DNA from: an uncultured Eubacteriales bacterium
GTDB lineage: Bacteria > Bacillota > Clostridia > Oscillospirales > CAG-272
Direction of reading: 5' to 3'
Length of the DNA: 15,836 nt
Assembly: GCA_934401725.1 (NCBI GenBank)
Contig: CAKRSS010000046.1
Location: 1-15,836 of the forward strand
The notes under the pieces were generated by a model that ran no database searches, was not told where the DNA came from, and saw nothing but the letters and a program-made list of their open reading frames with translations. Position 1 is the first letter of the stretch. The number at the start of each line of letters is the position of its first letter. Positions 1-7,703 of the stretch are shown in pieces. The position numbers and the translations under genes were made by a program.

Positions 1-178
1 CTTAAGTGCGTCCCGGTGGGAGCGTCTGCGGTACAAATGGCTGTTGGAATGAAGTTTTCGGAGAGCGCTTCACCGCTCGGATGAGGTTTGATAGAACCGA
101 TAGCTCACGCCGCACTACCCACGCCGCCATATTGCGGCTCCGCCGCTCATGAAGGCTAATTAGGCGGAATAATGGGGT
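1..178. other. Non-coding left edge, nothing recognised
   Basis: No open reading frame with credible coding character, start site or family resemblance runs through this stretch, and I see no tRNA or rRNA. Only weak short inverted repeats are visible (for example GCCGC near 130 with GCGGC a few bases later). It directly precedes a repeat copy and may be an older or divergent part of that repeat, or the intergenic tail of a gene outside the window. Confidence 0.5.
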
Positions 179-649
179 ATGGCGGGCGGAGAATGAGGCT
201 TTCGGGGCTCGGCGAGCGTGTGTTTTAAGCCGCTTTTCCGCCCAAAACTAACTTTTTCAAACCTGCTTTGCCCAAGCCTCACCCCTATAAGCTGCCATCC
301 GCACGCACGCACTGGTCGCCCTTGAAAAACGTCCCTATAAGTTTAGAACAAACGCCTTCAGAACCCCTCCGGCGAGTCCGAGCGGGGACAGGACGTGCGT
401 CACCAAAAGGCGTGATGCCGGAACCGTGCGCCAATGAGGCCACTGTCCGCCACCACCAATCCATCAAGGGAGTGGGGGAGTCCAGAGGGGGCGAACCGTA
501 GGTTCGTCCCCTTTGGGGCGACTCTTTTGGTACTTTTCTGCTCGCGGCAGAAAAGTACAGTTAAATCACGTCCCACCGACGCTCGGCGAGTGCCCCCATG
601 GGCAAAGAACTATTTTTTAAAAAGCGCAGGTGCATATGCAATAGCACAC
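179..649 (+). repeat. Dispersed intergenic repeat, copy A (type I)
   Basis: This stretch aligns by eye along most of its length with copy C2 (8193-8657). Shared blocks include GGCGGGCGG at the left edge, CCAAAACTAACTTTTTCAA, two CCCTATAAG motifs exactly 50 bp apart (283-291 and 333-341), CGGGGACAGGACGT (383-396), hairpin H1 (482-516), hairpin H2 (530-558), CAAAGAACT, and the terminus GCATATGCAATAGC (from 632). The short reading frames inside it are not kept between copies, so it is taken as non-coding. Compared with copy B, the terminator hairpin near the right end appears deleted, leaving only part of one arm. The terminus lies about 13 bp from the yifB stop codon. Strand is given with the GCATATGC terminus at the right. 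Confidence 0.85.
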
Positions 650-661
650 ACACGCCCACAC

Positions 662-2191
662 TCACCCCCAATATTTGCGATCCAAACTCCTCAACTGTAT
701 CGCCTCGGCGATGTGGGGCGCGCGGATGACGTTGCTGCGGCTCATGTCCGCTATCGTCCGCGCAACACGGAGAACTCGGTCGTAGCCGCGCGCGGAAAGA
801 CCAAGATTGTCGTATGCGTTACGCAGCAGCTTGTCCGCCTCGGCGTCCGTCACGCAGAACTGCCGGATGCCCGCCGAGTCGAGTTTCGCGTTGCATTCGA
901 ACGCATCGTAGCTGCGCCGCCGCGCAAATTCACGCGCCCGCAGCACCCGCGCGCGTATGTCGGCCGACGATTCCTCCGGGTCTGTCCTCGATATTTCGTC
1001 GTAGCTCAGCGCCGGCATCTCGACCTGAACGTCCATGCGGTCAAGCAGCGGGCCGCTTATGCGCGATATGTATCTCCGCACCTCCAGCGGGTGACAGGTG
1101 CAGGTGTGCGTCGGGTCGCCGTAATGACCGCAACGGCAGGGGTTCATCGCCCCCACCAGCATGAACGAACACGGGAACGTCACCCGACCGCTCGCCCGCG
1201 TGATGGTCACTATCCTGTCCTCGAGCGGCTGACGCAGCGCGTCCGTCACCTGGCGCGGGAACTCGGGCAGCTCGTCGAGAAACAGCACACCGTTGTGCGC
1301 CAGCGAAATCTCGCCCGGCCGCGGGTACGTCCCGCCGCCCACCAGGCTTATCGACGACATGGTGTGGTGCGGCGAACGGAAGGGGCGCGTCCGAAGGAGC
1401 GACTGCCCGCGGGCCAGCATACCCGCGGCTGAGTGAATTTTGGTGGTCTCGACGGCCTCCGTAAAGGTCAGCGGCGGCAGAATACCCGGCAGACGCCGCG
1501 CAACCATGGACTTGCCCGTCCCGGGCGGGCCGATGAGAAGTATGTTATGCCCGCCCGCCGCAGCTATCTCCATGGCGCGGCGCGCCATATACTGACCGTG
1601 AACGTCCGAGAAGTCGGGCTCGCCCTCGGGCGAGACGGTCGCCTCGAACGGCCTCCGCTCCACCGGCGTCAGAACTTGCTCGCCGTTTAGGTGCGCGACC
1701 AGCTCGCGCACGTTGCTCACGGCGTAGACGGTGATGTCCTCGACGGTGGCCGCCTCCTCAGCGTTGACAGTCGGCGCGTAAAACTCGCGCAGTCCGGCGT
1801 CGCGCGCGGCCGTGCACATGCTCAGCACCCCGCGCACCGACAGCACCATGCCCGAGAGCGACAACTCGCCCACAAAGCAGCTCGCGCTAAGGTCAATTCC
1901 CGGCTTCAGCGCGCCGATGTTGCGCAGAACTCCGAGCAGAATCGGCAAATCAAAGCAGGAGCCCTCCTTGCGTCGGTCGGCAGGCGCGAGGTTGACCGTC
2001 ACCGCCGTGTCCGGGAAGGGCCAGCCGCTGTTCTGGCAGGCCGCGCGCACGCGCTCCCGCGACTCCTTGACGGCGGCGTCCGGCAGGCCGACCAGCTCAA
2101 ACGATGTCATACGCTCCTGGCAGTCACATTCCGCTGTGACCACGTAGCCGTCTATTCCGAAAAGTCCCGCGCCGCATACAGTTGATAGCAT
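662..2191 (-). CDS. yifB: YifB/ComM-family Mg-chelatase-like AAA+ ATPase
   Basis: A 509-residue AAA+ ATPase of the YifB/ComM family, cytoplasmic. In naturally competent bacteria ComM is a hexameric helicase that promotes branch migration when incoming DNA is integrated; the role in other lineages is less certain. An N-terminal Lon-protease-like (ChlI) domain spans about residues 1-165. It is followed by a Walker A motif GPPGTGKS (221-228), a Walker B segment GVLFLDELPEF (301-311), a CRC...CTC four-cysteine cluster (352-366) and the C-terminal ChlI-C domain. The reading frame extends 22 codons further upstream, but the start at 2191 is chosen because GGAGGG lies about 8 bases before it, it begins with the family-typical MLSTVCGAGLFGID, and the length matches the family. 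It has its own sigma-A promoter, divergent from efp. No convincing terminator follows; the repeat begins about 13 bp after the stop. Confidence 0.97.
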   Translation of the reverse strand: MLSTVCGAGLFGIDGYVVTAECDCQERMTSFELVGLPDAAVKESRERVRAACQNSGWPFPDTAVTVNLAPADRRKEGSCFDLPILLGVLRNIGALKPGIDLSASCFVGELSLSGMVLSVRGVLSMCTAARDAGLREFYAPTVNAEEAATVEDITVYAVSNVRELVAHLNGEQVLTPVERRPFEATVSPEGEPDFSDVHGQYMARRAMEIAAAGGHNILLIGPPGTGKSMVARRLPGILPPLTFTEAVETTKIHSAAGMLARGQSLLRTRPFRSPHHTMSSISLVGGGTYPRPGEISLAHNGVLFLDELPEFPRQVTDALRQPLEDRIVTITRASGRVTFPCSFMLVGAMNPCRCGHYGDPTHTCTCHPLEVRRYISRISGPLLDRMDVQVEMPALSYDEISRTDPEESSADIRARVLRAREFARRRSYDAFECNAKLDSAGIRQFCVTDAEADKLLRNAYDNLGLSARGYDRVLRVARTIADMSRSNVIRAPHIAEAIQLRSLDRKYWG

Positions 2192-2225
2192 TATCGTCCC
2201 TCCGCTTTTTTGCGATATATAGTAC

Positions 2226-2254
2226 AGTATACCACACAACTCCGCCGATTTCAA
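2226..2254 (-). promoter_or_regulatory. Sigma-A promoter of yifB
   Basis: Read on the minus strand: TTGAAA (2254-2249), a 17-bp spacer, then TATACT (2231-2226), with TG one base upstream of the -10 (extended -10). Predicted transcription starts near 2219, giving a leader of about 28 nt that contains the GGAGGG ribosome-binding site. Confidence 0.8.
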
Positions 2255-2324
2255 CAACCGCGATGAATTTTAGCACAATTAAAGAAAAAATCTCCGTCGC
2301 GCGCCGGAAAAATCAAAAAAACTA

Positions 2325-2353
2325 TTGCAATATTTGAGTTTTTGTAGTACAAT
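2325..2353 (+). promoter_or_regulatory. Sigma-A promoter of the efp operon
   Basis: TTGCAA (2325-2330), a 17-bp spacer, then TACAAT (2348-2353). An overlapping TATAAT lies at 2353-2358 but has poorer -35 spacing. The predicted start near 2360 leaves a leader of roughly 70 nt before efp. The surrounding sequence is AT-rich, unlike the genes on either side. Confidence 0.8.
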
Positions 2354-2428
2354 ATAATGTAACTATGAGCTATGCGCCGCCGGCGCATGGGAATTTGAAT
2401 AAAATATACGTTATTTGGAGGTATATTT

Positions 2429-2986
2429 ATGGTAACAGCAGGCGATTTCAGAAACGGCATCACGTTCGAGATGGACGGCGGCGTTTTTCAGGTAATCGAA
2501 TTCCAGCACGTCAAGCCCGGCAAGGGCGCGGCCTTCGTGCGTACCAAGATCAAGAACGTCATCACCGGCGCGGTGATTGAGCGTTCCTTCTCACCCACAG
2601 ACAAGTTCGAGAGCGCTTTCATCGACCGCAAGGACATGCAGTACTCCTACACCGACGGCGATCTCTACTACTTCATGGATCTCGAAACCTACGAGCAGCT
2701 GCCCCTCAATGCAGACAAGCTGCCGGACAACTTCAAGTTTGTTAAGGAAGAGATGATCTGCAAGATTATTTCCTACAAGGGCAACGTTTTCAGCGTTGAG
2801 CCTCCCACATTTGTCGACCTCGAGGTCACGGACACCGACCCCGGCTTCGCCGGCAACACCGCCACCAACACTCTCAAGCCCGCAACGCTCGAGACCGGCG
2901 CTGTCATCAAGGTTCCGCTGTTCATCAACCCCGGCGACAAGATTAAGATAGACACCCGCACGGGTGAGTATCTGTCCCGCGCATAA
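2429..2986 (+). CDS. efp: Elongation factor P
   Basis: A 185-residue EF-P, the full usual length. EF-P binds between the P and E sites of the ribosome and relieves stalling at polyproline stretches. The N-terminal KOW-like domain carries the loop HVKPGKGAAFVR, placing Lys32 at the tip that contacts the P-site tRNA; in Bacillus subtilis the equivalent Lys32 carries 5-aminopentanol. Two OB-fold domains follow, ending with the family signature KPATLETGAVIKVPLFINPGD and the terminal residues SRA. GGAGG at 2417-2421 sets the start. It is the first gene of a two-gene operon with the zinc-ribbon gene 32 bp downstream. Several polyproline-like linkers in neighbouring proteins (for example PP in the CBM9 stalk) are the kind of sequence EF-P helps translate. 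Confidence 0.99.
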   Translation: MVTAGDFRNGITFEMDGGVFQVIEFQHVKPGKGAAFVRTKIKNVITGAVIERSFSPTDKFESAFIDRKDMQYSYTDGDLYYFMDLETYEQLPLNADKLPDNFKFVKEEMICKIISYKGNVFSVEPPTFVDLEVTDTDPGFAGNTATNTLKPATLETGAVIKVPLFINPGDKIKIDTRTGEYLSRA

Positions 2987-3018
2987 GCGCATAAATTTTA
3001 CGAAAGGAATTTAGAACC

Positions 3019-3468
3019 ATGACGATTAACGAAAAAGCTATCTACCTCAAGGGTCTTGCCGACGGTCTGAACTACGACCGCGAGAGCGCCGAGGGCAAGC
3101 TGATTGCCGCTCTGATCGACCTGACTTCCGATATGGCCAAAAAGCTGGAGGAGGTTGACGACGACGTTGAGTATCTGAACGACTACATCGAGGAGATCGA
3201 CGAAGACCTCGGCGACGTTGAGGAATACCTCTACGGCGACGACGACGAGTGCGACTGCTGCGACTGTGACGACGAAGACGAGGACGACGACGATTGCGAG
3301 TGCGACGGTGACTGCGACTGCTGCGACGCCGACTGCTGCGCCATCGAGTGCCCGGTCTGCGGCGAGGTTGTTCACTTCTCCTGCAACACCAAGCTCGAGG
3401 ATCTCGTCTGCCCCAAGTGCGGCGAGAAGCTGGCTGTTCTTGACGAGTTCGAAGACGAGGATAAGTAA
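3019..3468 (+). CDS. CD1247-like protein with Asp/Cys-rich insert and zinc ribbon
   Basis: A 149-residue protein of unknown function, resembling the Clostridia proteins annotated as having a CD1247 N-terminal domain. Residues 1-70 form an acidic helical region (NEKAIYLKGLADGL near the start, then a Glu/Asp-rich coiled-coil-like helix). Residues 74-107 are almost entirely Asp, Glu and Cys, with eleven cysteines, several as CC or CDC. Residues 111-134 hold a zinc ribbon, CPVCG with CPKCG about 17 residues later. The start follows an AAAGGA ribosome-binding site 32 bp after efp, so the two are probably co-transcribed; this pairing is familiar in Clostridia. The acidic Cys-rich block suggests extra metal or redox chemistry, but that is inference. 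Family placement is fairly confident; function is not known. Confidence 0.85.
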   Translation: MTINEKAIYLKGLADGLNYDRESAEGKLIAALIDLTSDMAKKLEEVDDDVEYLNDYIEEIDEDLGDVEEYLYGDDDECDCCDCDDEDEDDDDCECDGDCDCCDADCCAIECPVCGEVVHFSCNTKLEDLVCPKCGEKLAVLDEFEDEDK

Positions 3469-3476
3469 GAGACCGG

Positions 3477-3551
3477 CGTGTTGGCATATGCCTATATGCG
3501 AGCAACTGAATTGATTTTGCGGTTCTTGCATGCAGGCAGATGCAATACGCC
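3477..3551. repeat. Remnant repeat copy E (two facing termini)
   Basis: Eight bases after the CD1247-like stop comes GGCATATGCCTATATGCG, the repeat terminus, then ATTGATTTTGCGGTTCTTGC, which matches the segment before the terminator hairpin in copy D (around 15525-15550). This runs into a second terminus in the opposite orientation (GATGCAATACGCC at 3539-3551). It looks like the two ends of a repeat with the middle missing. TTGCAT and ATGCAA could pair here, but no T-tract follows, so I do not call a terminator. Confidence 0.55.
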
Positions 3552-3570
3552 TCTCCTTTCACGCCCCCTC

Positions 3571-3600
3571 TTGCAATTCCCCCGAAAAATACGCCATACT
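3571..3600 (+). promoter_or_regulatory. Possible promoter of the small lipoprotein gene
   Basis: TTGCAA (3571-3576), an 18-bp spacer, then CATACT (3595-3600). The -10 matches consensus at only four positions. It is the best candidate I see upstream of the gene at 3664 and would give a leader of about 55 nt. Confidence 0.3.
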
Positions 3601-3663
3601 GTAAACACAATGGCATAAAACACAGGCCCAGACAAACAATTTAGCGTAAGTTGGGAGAATACT

Positions 3664-4308
3664 ATGAAAAAATTTGCCCTCCTATCGTTGAGTCTTTGCC
3701 TCTTGCTGTGCTCGTGTAGCATCGGCGCGAATGACCCGCAGGGCGCAACAACACCGCCCGACGCTGCGCAGTCGGACGTGACTACGTCATCCACCCCCGC
3801 CGCGGTCGTGCCCTCGACCTCAAGCCCCGCCCCGGTCGTGCCCGACCCCGCCGCGACGTCCGTCTACGACACGCTGAAAATCTTCTTTTCGGACAGCTCG
3901 GGCGGAATGCAGACCGGAAAGCGCGTCGCCGCCGTAGTTGTGCCGAGCGCGTACGACCTGCTCGATGTTTACCGTTATATCGTGTCTGAGGACGCACACG
4001 CGCTTATCAGTCTGCGCGATGAGACCGTCACAGGCGGCGCCTATAACGACTATCTGAGCAACACTTACACCGCCAAATTCTTCGGCCCCGACGGCAGAAA
4101 TGCGGACAACTACCTGATCGCCGTCGCCGTGAGGTGCGACAGCTCGCGCGACCGCTACTCCGTGACGGCAACCGCCGACGGCAGCGCCGTCACCGTCTCC
4201 GTTCAGGCGGCGGAGCCCGCCTCCACCCCGCAGGACGACGGCGGGTACTTCATCTACCTCGTCCCCGTCTCCGGGAGGTACACGGGACAGCAAGTGATTG
4301 TCAAATAA
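3664..4308 (+). CDS. Small hypothetical lipoprotein with Pro/Thr-rich linker
   Basis: A 214-residue predicted lipoprotein that I cannot assign to a family. It has a KK start, a hydrophobic core and a lipobox LCSC with Cys18 as the likely lipidated residue. A low-complexity linker rich in Pro, Thr, Ser, Ala and Val runs from about 24 to 63. The remaining 150 residues are a mixed, largely beta-rich domain containing DTLKIFFSDSSGGMQ, a VVVPSAYDLLDVYRYIVSE segment and a C-terminal YFIYLVPVSGRY. GGGAG sits six bases before the ATG. The gene is alone on the plus strand: the repeat remnant lies upstream, a strong terminator directly downstream, then convergent genes. The linker style matches the other surface lipoproteins in the window, so a cell-surface location is likely. 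No catalytic motif is visible. Confidence 0.8.
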   Translation: MKKFALLSLSLCLLLCSCSIGANDPQGATTPPDAAQSDVTTSSTPAAVVPSTSSPAPVVPDPAATSVYDTLKIFFSDSSGGMQTGKRVAAVVVPSAYDLLDVYRYIVSEDAHALISLRDETVTGGAYNDYLSNTYTAKFFGPDGRNADNYLIAVAVRCDSSRDRYSVTATADGSAVTVSVQAAEPASTPQDDGGYFIYLVPVSGRYTGQQVIVK

Positions 4309-4316
4309 TAACCTAC

Positions 4317-4350
4317 AAAACCGGCACCGTCTGTTTGCAGTGCCGGTTTT
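4317..4350 (+). terminator. Rho-independent terminator of the small lipoprotein gene
   Basis: AAAACCGGCAC (4317-4327) pairs perfectly with GTGCCGGTTTT (4340-4350) around a 12-nt loop, eight bases after the stop. Arms that begin with A4 and end with T4 could let it work in both directions, which would suit its place between convergent genes. Confidence 0.85.
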
Positions 4351-4604
4351 ACCTTGCCATCCTCCCCCCGTCATCAACCAAACTACTTTGCCAGTGCAAA
4401 AACGGTTTAGCAAATCCCCCGGACGAGTAAAACCGGGGACAGGACGTACTTTCGCAAAGGCGCGGTAGAGCGATTTTGACCGAGCCGCGCCGGATGCGAG
4501 CCCCATGGAGGCGGATTCCGCTACCTTAAGCCATCCCCACGGGAGTGGGGGGATCCCCAAGGGGGGCGAATCCGTAGGTTCGCCCCCTTGGGTACGTTCT
4601 TTTG

Positions 4605-4634
4605 GTACTTTTCTGCCGTACGGCAGAAAAGTAC
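4605..4634. other. Perfect 30-bp palindrome (hairpin H2 of copy B)
   Basis: The sequence reads GTACTTTTCTGCCG, TA, CGGCAGAAAAGTAC, identical on both strands. The equivalent hairpin occurs at 530-558 (copy A) and 8544-8573 (copy C2) with different but still complementary inner arms. No T-tract follows on either strand, so it is not a normal terminator. Confidence 0.8.
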
Positions 4635-4730
4635 AGTTCTTAACGTCCCGCCGACGTTCGGCGAGTACACTTCTCCACCGTCGGTGGCCTTCACGGCGTT
4701 CGCCCGCCAAGGCCAAAGAACTTATTTATC

Positions 4731-4770
4731 AAAAAAGCAGTTCCCGCAGGTCGTCACCTGCGAGAACCGC
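4731..4770 (-). terminator. Terminator inside repeat copy B, serving the GH13-like gene
   Basis: On the minus strand GCGGTTCTCGCAGG (4770-4757) pairs with CCTGCGGGAACTGC (4750-4737) around a 6-nt loop, with two G-U pairs, followed by T6 (4736-4731). It lies about 50 bp after the stop of the gene ending at 4819 and is part of the repeat itself; the same stem recurs in copies D and C1. Confidence 0.85.
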
Positions 4771-4818
4771 AAAAACAATTTAATTAATCAGCACACTGGC
4801 ATATGCAATAGCACAAAT

Positions 4819-6816
4819 TCACTCCGCGTCGACGGCATACACTCCCACCCCGTGGTAGGCGACGACGGCGTAAAATCCGTCGACCTCGGCGGCGGTGCCG
4901 GCGGCGATGACCTCGCCGGTCATGAGATCGGTTACTGTGTAGCGCGCGTGAGAGTCAATGCCCGCCTCGGCGAAGGGGATAGTCACGCGCCCCAGCCCCG
5001 CGCAGTCGGTCGAGTTGTTCGCTATCACGATTATAGCGCGGTTGCCCGCGTAGCGCGCGTAGTTTTGCAGCGAGTCTATGCCCTCGACATTCACCTCGCA
5101 GATGTTGCTCTCGCGGTGGTTCTCCGGCCAGTACTCGAATATGTCCGCGTTCGTGCGGCGGATGTTTATCAGCCTCGTGACGTCCTCGAGAAACAGTGCC
5201 TTGGAGTCCGTCTGCGCTTCGCCGTAGTTGACGCGCACAAAGTACTGCGTCCCCTCGCCTGTGTCGGCGTTGAATTCGTCGCCCATCATCCACAGCGGAA
5301 TTACGGGCGCCATTATCGCCGCGTAGCCTATCTTCTGAAGGTCGCCGCAGACCGAACGACGCTTGAAATCGTGGTTCGAGAGACAGTTGGTGTAGTATTT
5401 TCCGGTTCCGCGGCGCTCGGGGTCGGCCTGAACCGTGTTCTGACCCAAGCCCTCGCCCGTCTTCACCGAGTCGACTATCCGCAGATACCCGTCAACGTAG
5501 AAGTTGACCGGCTTCTGATAGAAGGTTCCGCGGTCCATTTCGGAGTATTTGAGCACGCCGTCCTGCTCGAAATCGTAGGTCGCCGAGCGGTCGGAGCCGT
5601 CCTCCGAGATGATGAGCACGTGCTTGCCCTGCGCCGCAAGCCGCGAACGCACCGCGCCGAATATGTCGTAGCCCGTGATGCCGGGCTCGCAGTCGCAGCG
5701 GTAGCCGTCCGCGCCCGTCGTCATGATGTTGTCAACGCAGACCGAGATGAACCACTCGCGCAGCCCGGCGTTCGCCCAGTTGAAGGCGACATTCGACCAC
5801 GCCTCGCCCGCGAACCAGTCGGGGTGCTCGGTTATGAGAGGCGCGTTTTTGTTGACGCCCCAGGTGATTATGTCGAGGAAAACGTACATGCCGCGCGAGT
5901 GCGCATAGTCGACAAACCCGCGCACGGCCTGCCAGCCCGCGGCGTAGTCGTCGGTGCCCGAGTAGACGGGGTCGACGGTGTGCGGGCCGTTGTTGACGTA
6001 GCCGTTGCCGTCCTTGCCCTTCTCGTAGACGGGCGTTATCCACAGGCCGTTGACGCCGACCGAGGCGTAAAAGTCGACGAGGTCGTGAGACTCGGCAAAC
6101 GAGCCGCCGATGGAGGCGAGGTCGGTCTTGAGCTCGACCATGATGAGACTCTCGGCCCACTCGGGCGTCATGATGCTGCCCGAGGCGTTGCCGGGGACGA
6201 GGGACACCGAATCGGTCGGGATGTAAGAGAGCAGGGAGGAGTTGTCCGTCCTGTCGCGGTCGTAGACAAAGTCAAAGTCGAGCGTCGCGTCGACGGTGAG
6301 CGTCGCACCGTCCGCGCCGTTCGCACCGTCCGCGCTCCCCGCGCGCTTTCCGGCGCAGGTCTTGGCGAGCAGGACGCGCACGGCGCGGTCAAGCGCCGCG
6401 GCCGAGCCGCCCGTGACCTTTATGTTGCCGCTCGCCACGTCGATGGATATGGAGTAGTCCTTGCGGCCGCCCGTGATGGAAAGCTCGATGTAAGGCTCGG
6501 CGACGTCGGCCCCGACGGGCAGCGTGACGCCCCAGACGCCGCTCATGGCGTTGCCTATCAGCGCGAGCGAGTCGGCGCACATGGTGGCCACGGTGCGTCC
6601 GGCCCTGATGCTGTACCGGCTCGCGCCCTTCTCGACGATGACAACGGCGCTGGGTGCTGTCGTGTCGGGCGGAGTGGTGACGGAGGGGGTGGCGGAGGTC
6701 GTTCCGGATGTGGTAACGTTTCCGCTCCCGCCGACGCCGCAGGAAACGGCGAGCGGAAGCAGCAGCGCGGCGGTAAGCGCCTGCGCCGTGAGCCTGACTA
6801 CGGTTCTGAATTTCAT
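4819..6816 (-). CDS. Surface lipoprotein with alpha-amylase-like (GH13-type) barrel
   Basis: A 665-residue lipoprotein (Cys26 after LAVS) probably acting on alpha-glycosidic bonds at the cell surface. A Thr/Ser/Pro linker (27-56) leads to an alpha/beta domain (about 57-185) resembling the N-terminal domains of several glycosidases, then a (beta/alpha)8 barrel (about 225-560) and a C-terminal beta domain. Barrel motifs typical of GH13 are visible: GLWITPVYE and VDPVYSGTDDY; GYRCD with candidate nucleophile Asp375; IISED with candidate acid/base Glu405; SNHD with Asp483; and MGDEF. Region I is unusual: DIITWGVN (from Asp315) replaces the usual DxxxNH, so the Asn and His are absent. The start follows GAGG 8 bases upstream, only 12 bp after the AraC gene, so the two form an operon. 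Substrate unknown; a divergent clan member with altered chemistry is possible. Confidence 0.85.
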   Translation of the reverse strand: MKFRTVVRLTAQALTAALLLPLAVSCGVGGSGNVTTSGTTSATPSVTTPPDTTAPSAVVIVEKGASRYSIRAGRTVATMCADSLALIGNAMSGVWGVTLPVGADVAEPYIELSITGGRKDYSISIDVASGNIKVTGGSAAALDRAVRVLLAKTCAGKRAGSADGANGADGATLTVDATLDFDFVYDRDRTDNSSLLSYIPTDSVSLVPGNASGSIMTPEWAESLIMVELKTDLASIGGSFAESHDLVDFYASVGVNGLWITPVYEKGKDGNGYVNNGPHTVDPVYSGTDDYAAGWQAVRGFVDYAHSRGMYVFLDIITWGVNKNAPLITEHPDWFAGEAWSNVAFNWANAGLREWFISVCVDNIMTTGADGYRCDCEPGITGYDIFGAVRSRLAAQGKHVLIISEDGSDRSATYDFEQDGVLKYSEMDRGTFYQKPVNFYVDGYLRIVDSVKTGEGLGQNTVQADPERRGTGKYYTNCLSNHDFKRRSVCGDLQKIGYAAIMAPVIPLWMMGDEFNADTGEGTQYFVRVNYGEAQTDSKALFLEDVTRLINIRRTNADIFEYWPENHRESNICEVNVEGIDSLQNYARYAGNRAIIVIANNSTDCAGLGRVTIPFAEAGIDSHARYTVTDLMTGEVIAAGTAAEVDGFYAVVAYHGVGVYAVDAE

Positions 6817-6828
6817 AAAATTACCTCA

Positions 6829-7659
6829 TTATTGATATATCTGACCGCGCCGCAGGTCGGTCGGGGTACAGCCCATGACTTTTTTGAACATTTTATTGAA
6901 GCTGACGGTGCTGTTGAAGCCGCACTCGAAAGCAATCTGCGTGACCGACTTCTGCGAATTTTTCAGCAGGTCGACCGAGCGCAGAATGCGCATGGACTGG
7001 ATGTAGCTGTAGGGAGAGATGCCGTTGAAGTGGCGGAACCAGTACAGGTAGCTGTTTTTGGACATATTGGCCATGCGCGCGAGCGTGTCGAGATTAAGCG
7101 GCGAGCTGAGGTTCTGGCTGATGTACTGGATGGTGTTGAAGACGGCGAGGTGATTGTCGCCGCGGTAGGCCTCGCCGCCGTCGGTGTCCATATGGGCTTT
7201 GACGTAGCGGCCGATATTGACGCACAGCGCGAGCAACAGCGCGCGCATAAGCTCCTCGGATTTGAAGTCCTGGCGGTGGGCGTCCTCGCCGAGCATAGCG
7301 CCGAGCGTTTCGCGGACGGTCGCGGCGACGGGATCGGAGCCGGGGACGCGGGTAAAGCCCGCGGTGCGGAAGAAAATCTCGTCGAGTCCGGCGAAGAGGG
7401 AATCCTGCAGCAGGATAGAGGGGGAGAAATGGACTTTAAGTATCTGCATTGCCGAGACGGGGGCGATGTAGGTGATGCGGTGGATGATATTGTTGCTGAA
7501 GACGAAGACATCGCCGGGTGAGATATTGTGCTCGACGCCGGCGACCGAGTAGCACCCGGAGCCCTCGAGTATGCAGTCGACCTCGACGGTCGAGTGGCAA
7601 TGGGGGGTAGGGATAGTCGCTCCGCTGGTGTTTTCGCTGACCCGCGAGACGTTTATCAT
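6829..7659 (-). CDS. AraC-family transcriptional regulator with cupin sensor domain
   Basis: A 276-residue AraC/XylS-type regulator. Residues 15-80 form a cupin-like ligand domain (PHCHSTVEVDCILEGSG, then SPGDVFVFSNNIIH). Residues 172-270 form the double helix-turn-helix, with LDTLARMANMSKNSYLYWFRH as the first helix pair, VTQIAFECGFNSTVSFNKMFKK as the second, and the conserved G-TPTDLR ending. Such proteins usually sense a sugar or glycoside and activate a nearby gene; here the obvious target is the GH13-like lipoprotein 12 bp downstream. AGGAG lies about 9 bases before the ATG. No good sigma-A promoter is visible just upstream, where a repeat copy begins within about 20 bp of the start codon, so transcription may begin inside or beyond the repeat. 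Confidence 0.95.
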   Translation of the reverse strand: MINVSRVSENTSGATIPTPHCHSTVEVDCILEGSGCYSVAGVEHNISPGDVFVFSNNIIHRITYIAPVSAMQILKVHFSPSILLQDSLFAGLDEIFFRTAGFTRVPGSDPVAATVRETLGAMLGEDAHRQDFKSEELMRALLLALCVNIGRYVKAHMDTDGGEAYRGDNHLAVFNTIQYISQNLSSPLNLDTLARMANMSKNSYLYWFRHFNGISPYSYIQSMRILRSVDLLKNSQKSVTQIAFECGFNSTVSFNKMFKKVMGCTPTDLRRGQIYQ

Positions 7660-7703
7660 AAGGTGCTGCTCCTTTCGGGGGATGAATTAAAAATGGTTTT
7701 TTT

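Larger units (their letters stand above)
4367..4814 (+). repeat. Dispersed intergenic repeat, copy B (type II)
   Basis: This stretch matches the reverse complement of copy C1 from the left edge (CATCAAC...AAACTACTTTGCCAG) through GACGAGTAAAACCGGGGACA, the block GAGCCGCGCCGGATGCGAGC, hairpin H1 (4556-4592), hairpin H2 (4605-4634), a 25-bp block shared by four sites (4659-4683), CCAAAGAACTT, and the terminator stem (4731-4770). The right end is GCATATGCAATAGCAC (4799-4814), four bases from the neighbouring gene's stop. H2 here is a perfect 30-bp palindrome. It shares CGGGGACAGGACGT (4434-4447), H1 and H2 with the type I copies but differs in the segment between CGGGGACAGGACGT and H1. Reading frames in it are short and not conserved. 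Confidence 0.85.

Noticed and set aside
434..1432. A 332-codon open frame on the plus strand
   Set aside because: It starts in the repeat and runs antisense through yifB, with no recognisable domain.
2251..2463. A 70-codon open frame across the yifB-efp intergenic region
   Set aside because: It covers both promoters and the efp start on the opposite strand, and has no start signal of its own or family resemblance.
2998..3531. A 177-codon minus-strand frame rich in Val, Ala and Leu that looks like a membrane protein
   Set aside because: It is the antisense of GAC/GAG-rich codons in the CD1247-like gene, which gives Val/Leu runs automatically.
4588..7521. A 977-codon open frame on the plus strand
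   Set aside because: It runs antisense across the GH13-like and AraC genes, which have clear motifs and ribosome-binding sites. Its translation is rich in Arg, Val, His and Asp as expected of an antisense shadow in GC-rich DNA, and it starts inside the repeat.
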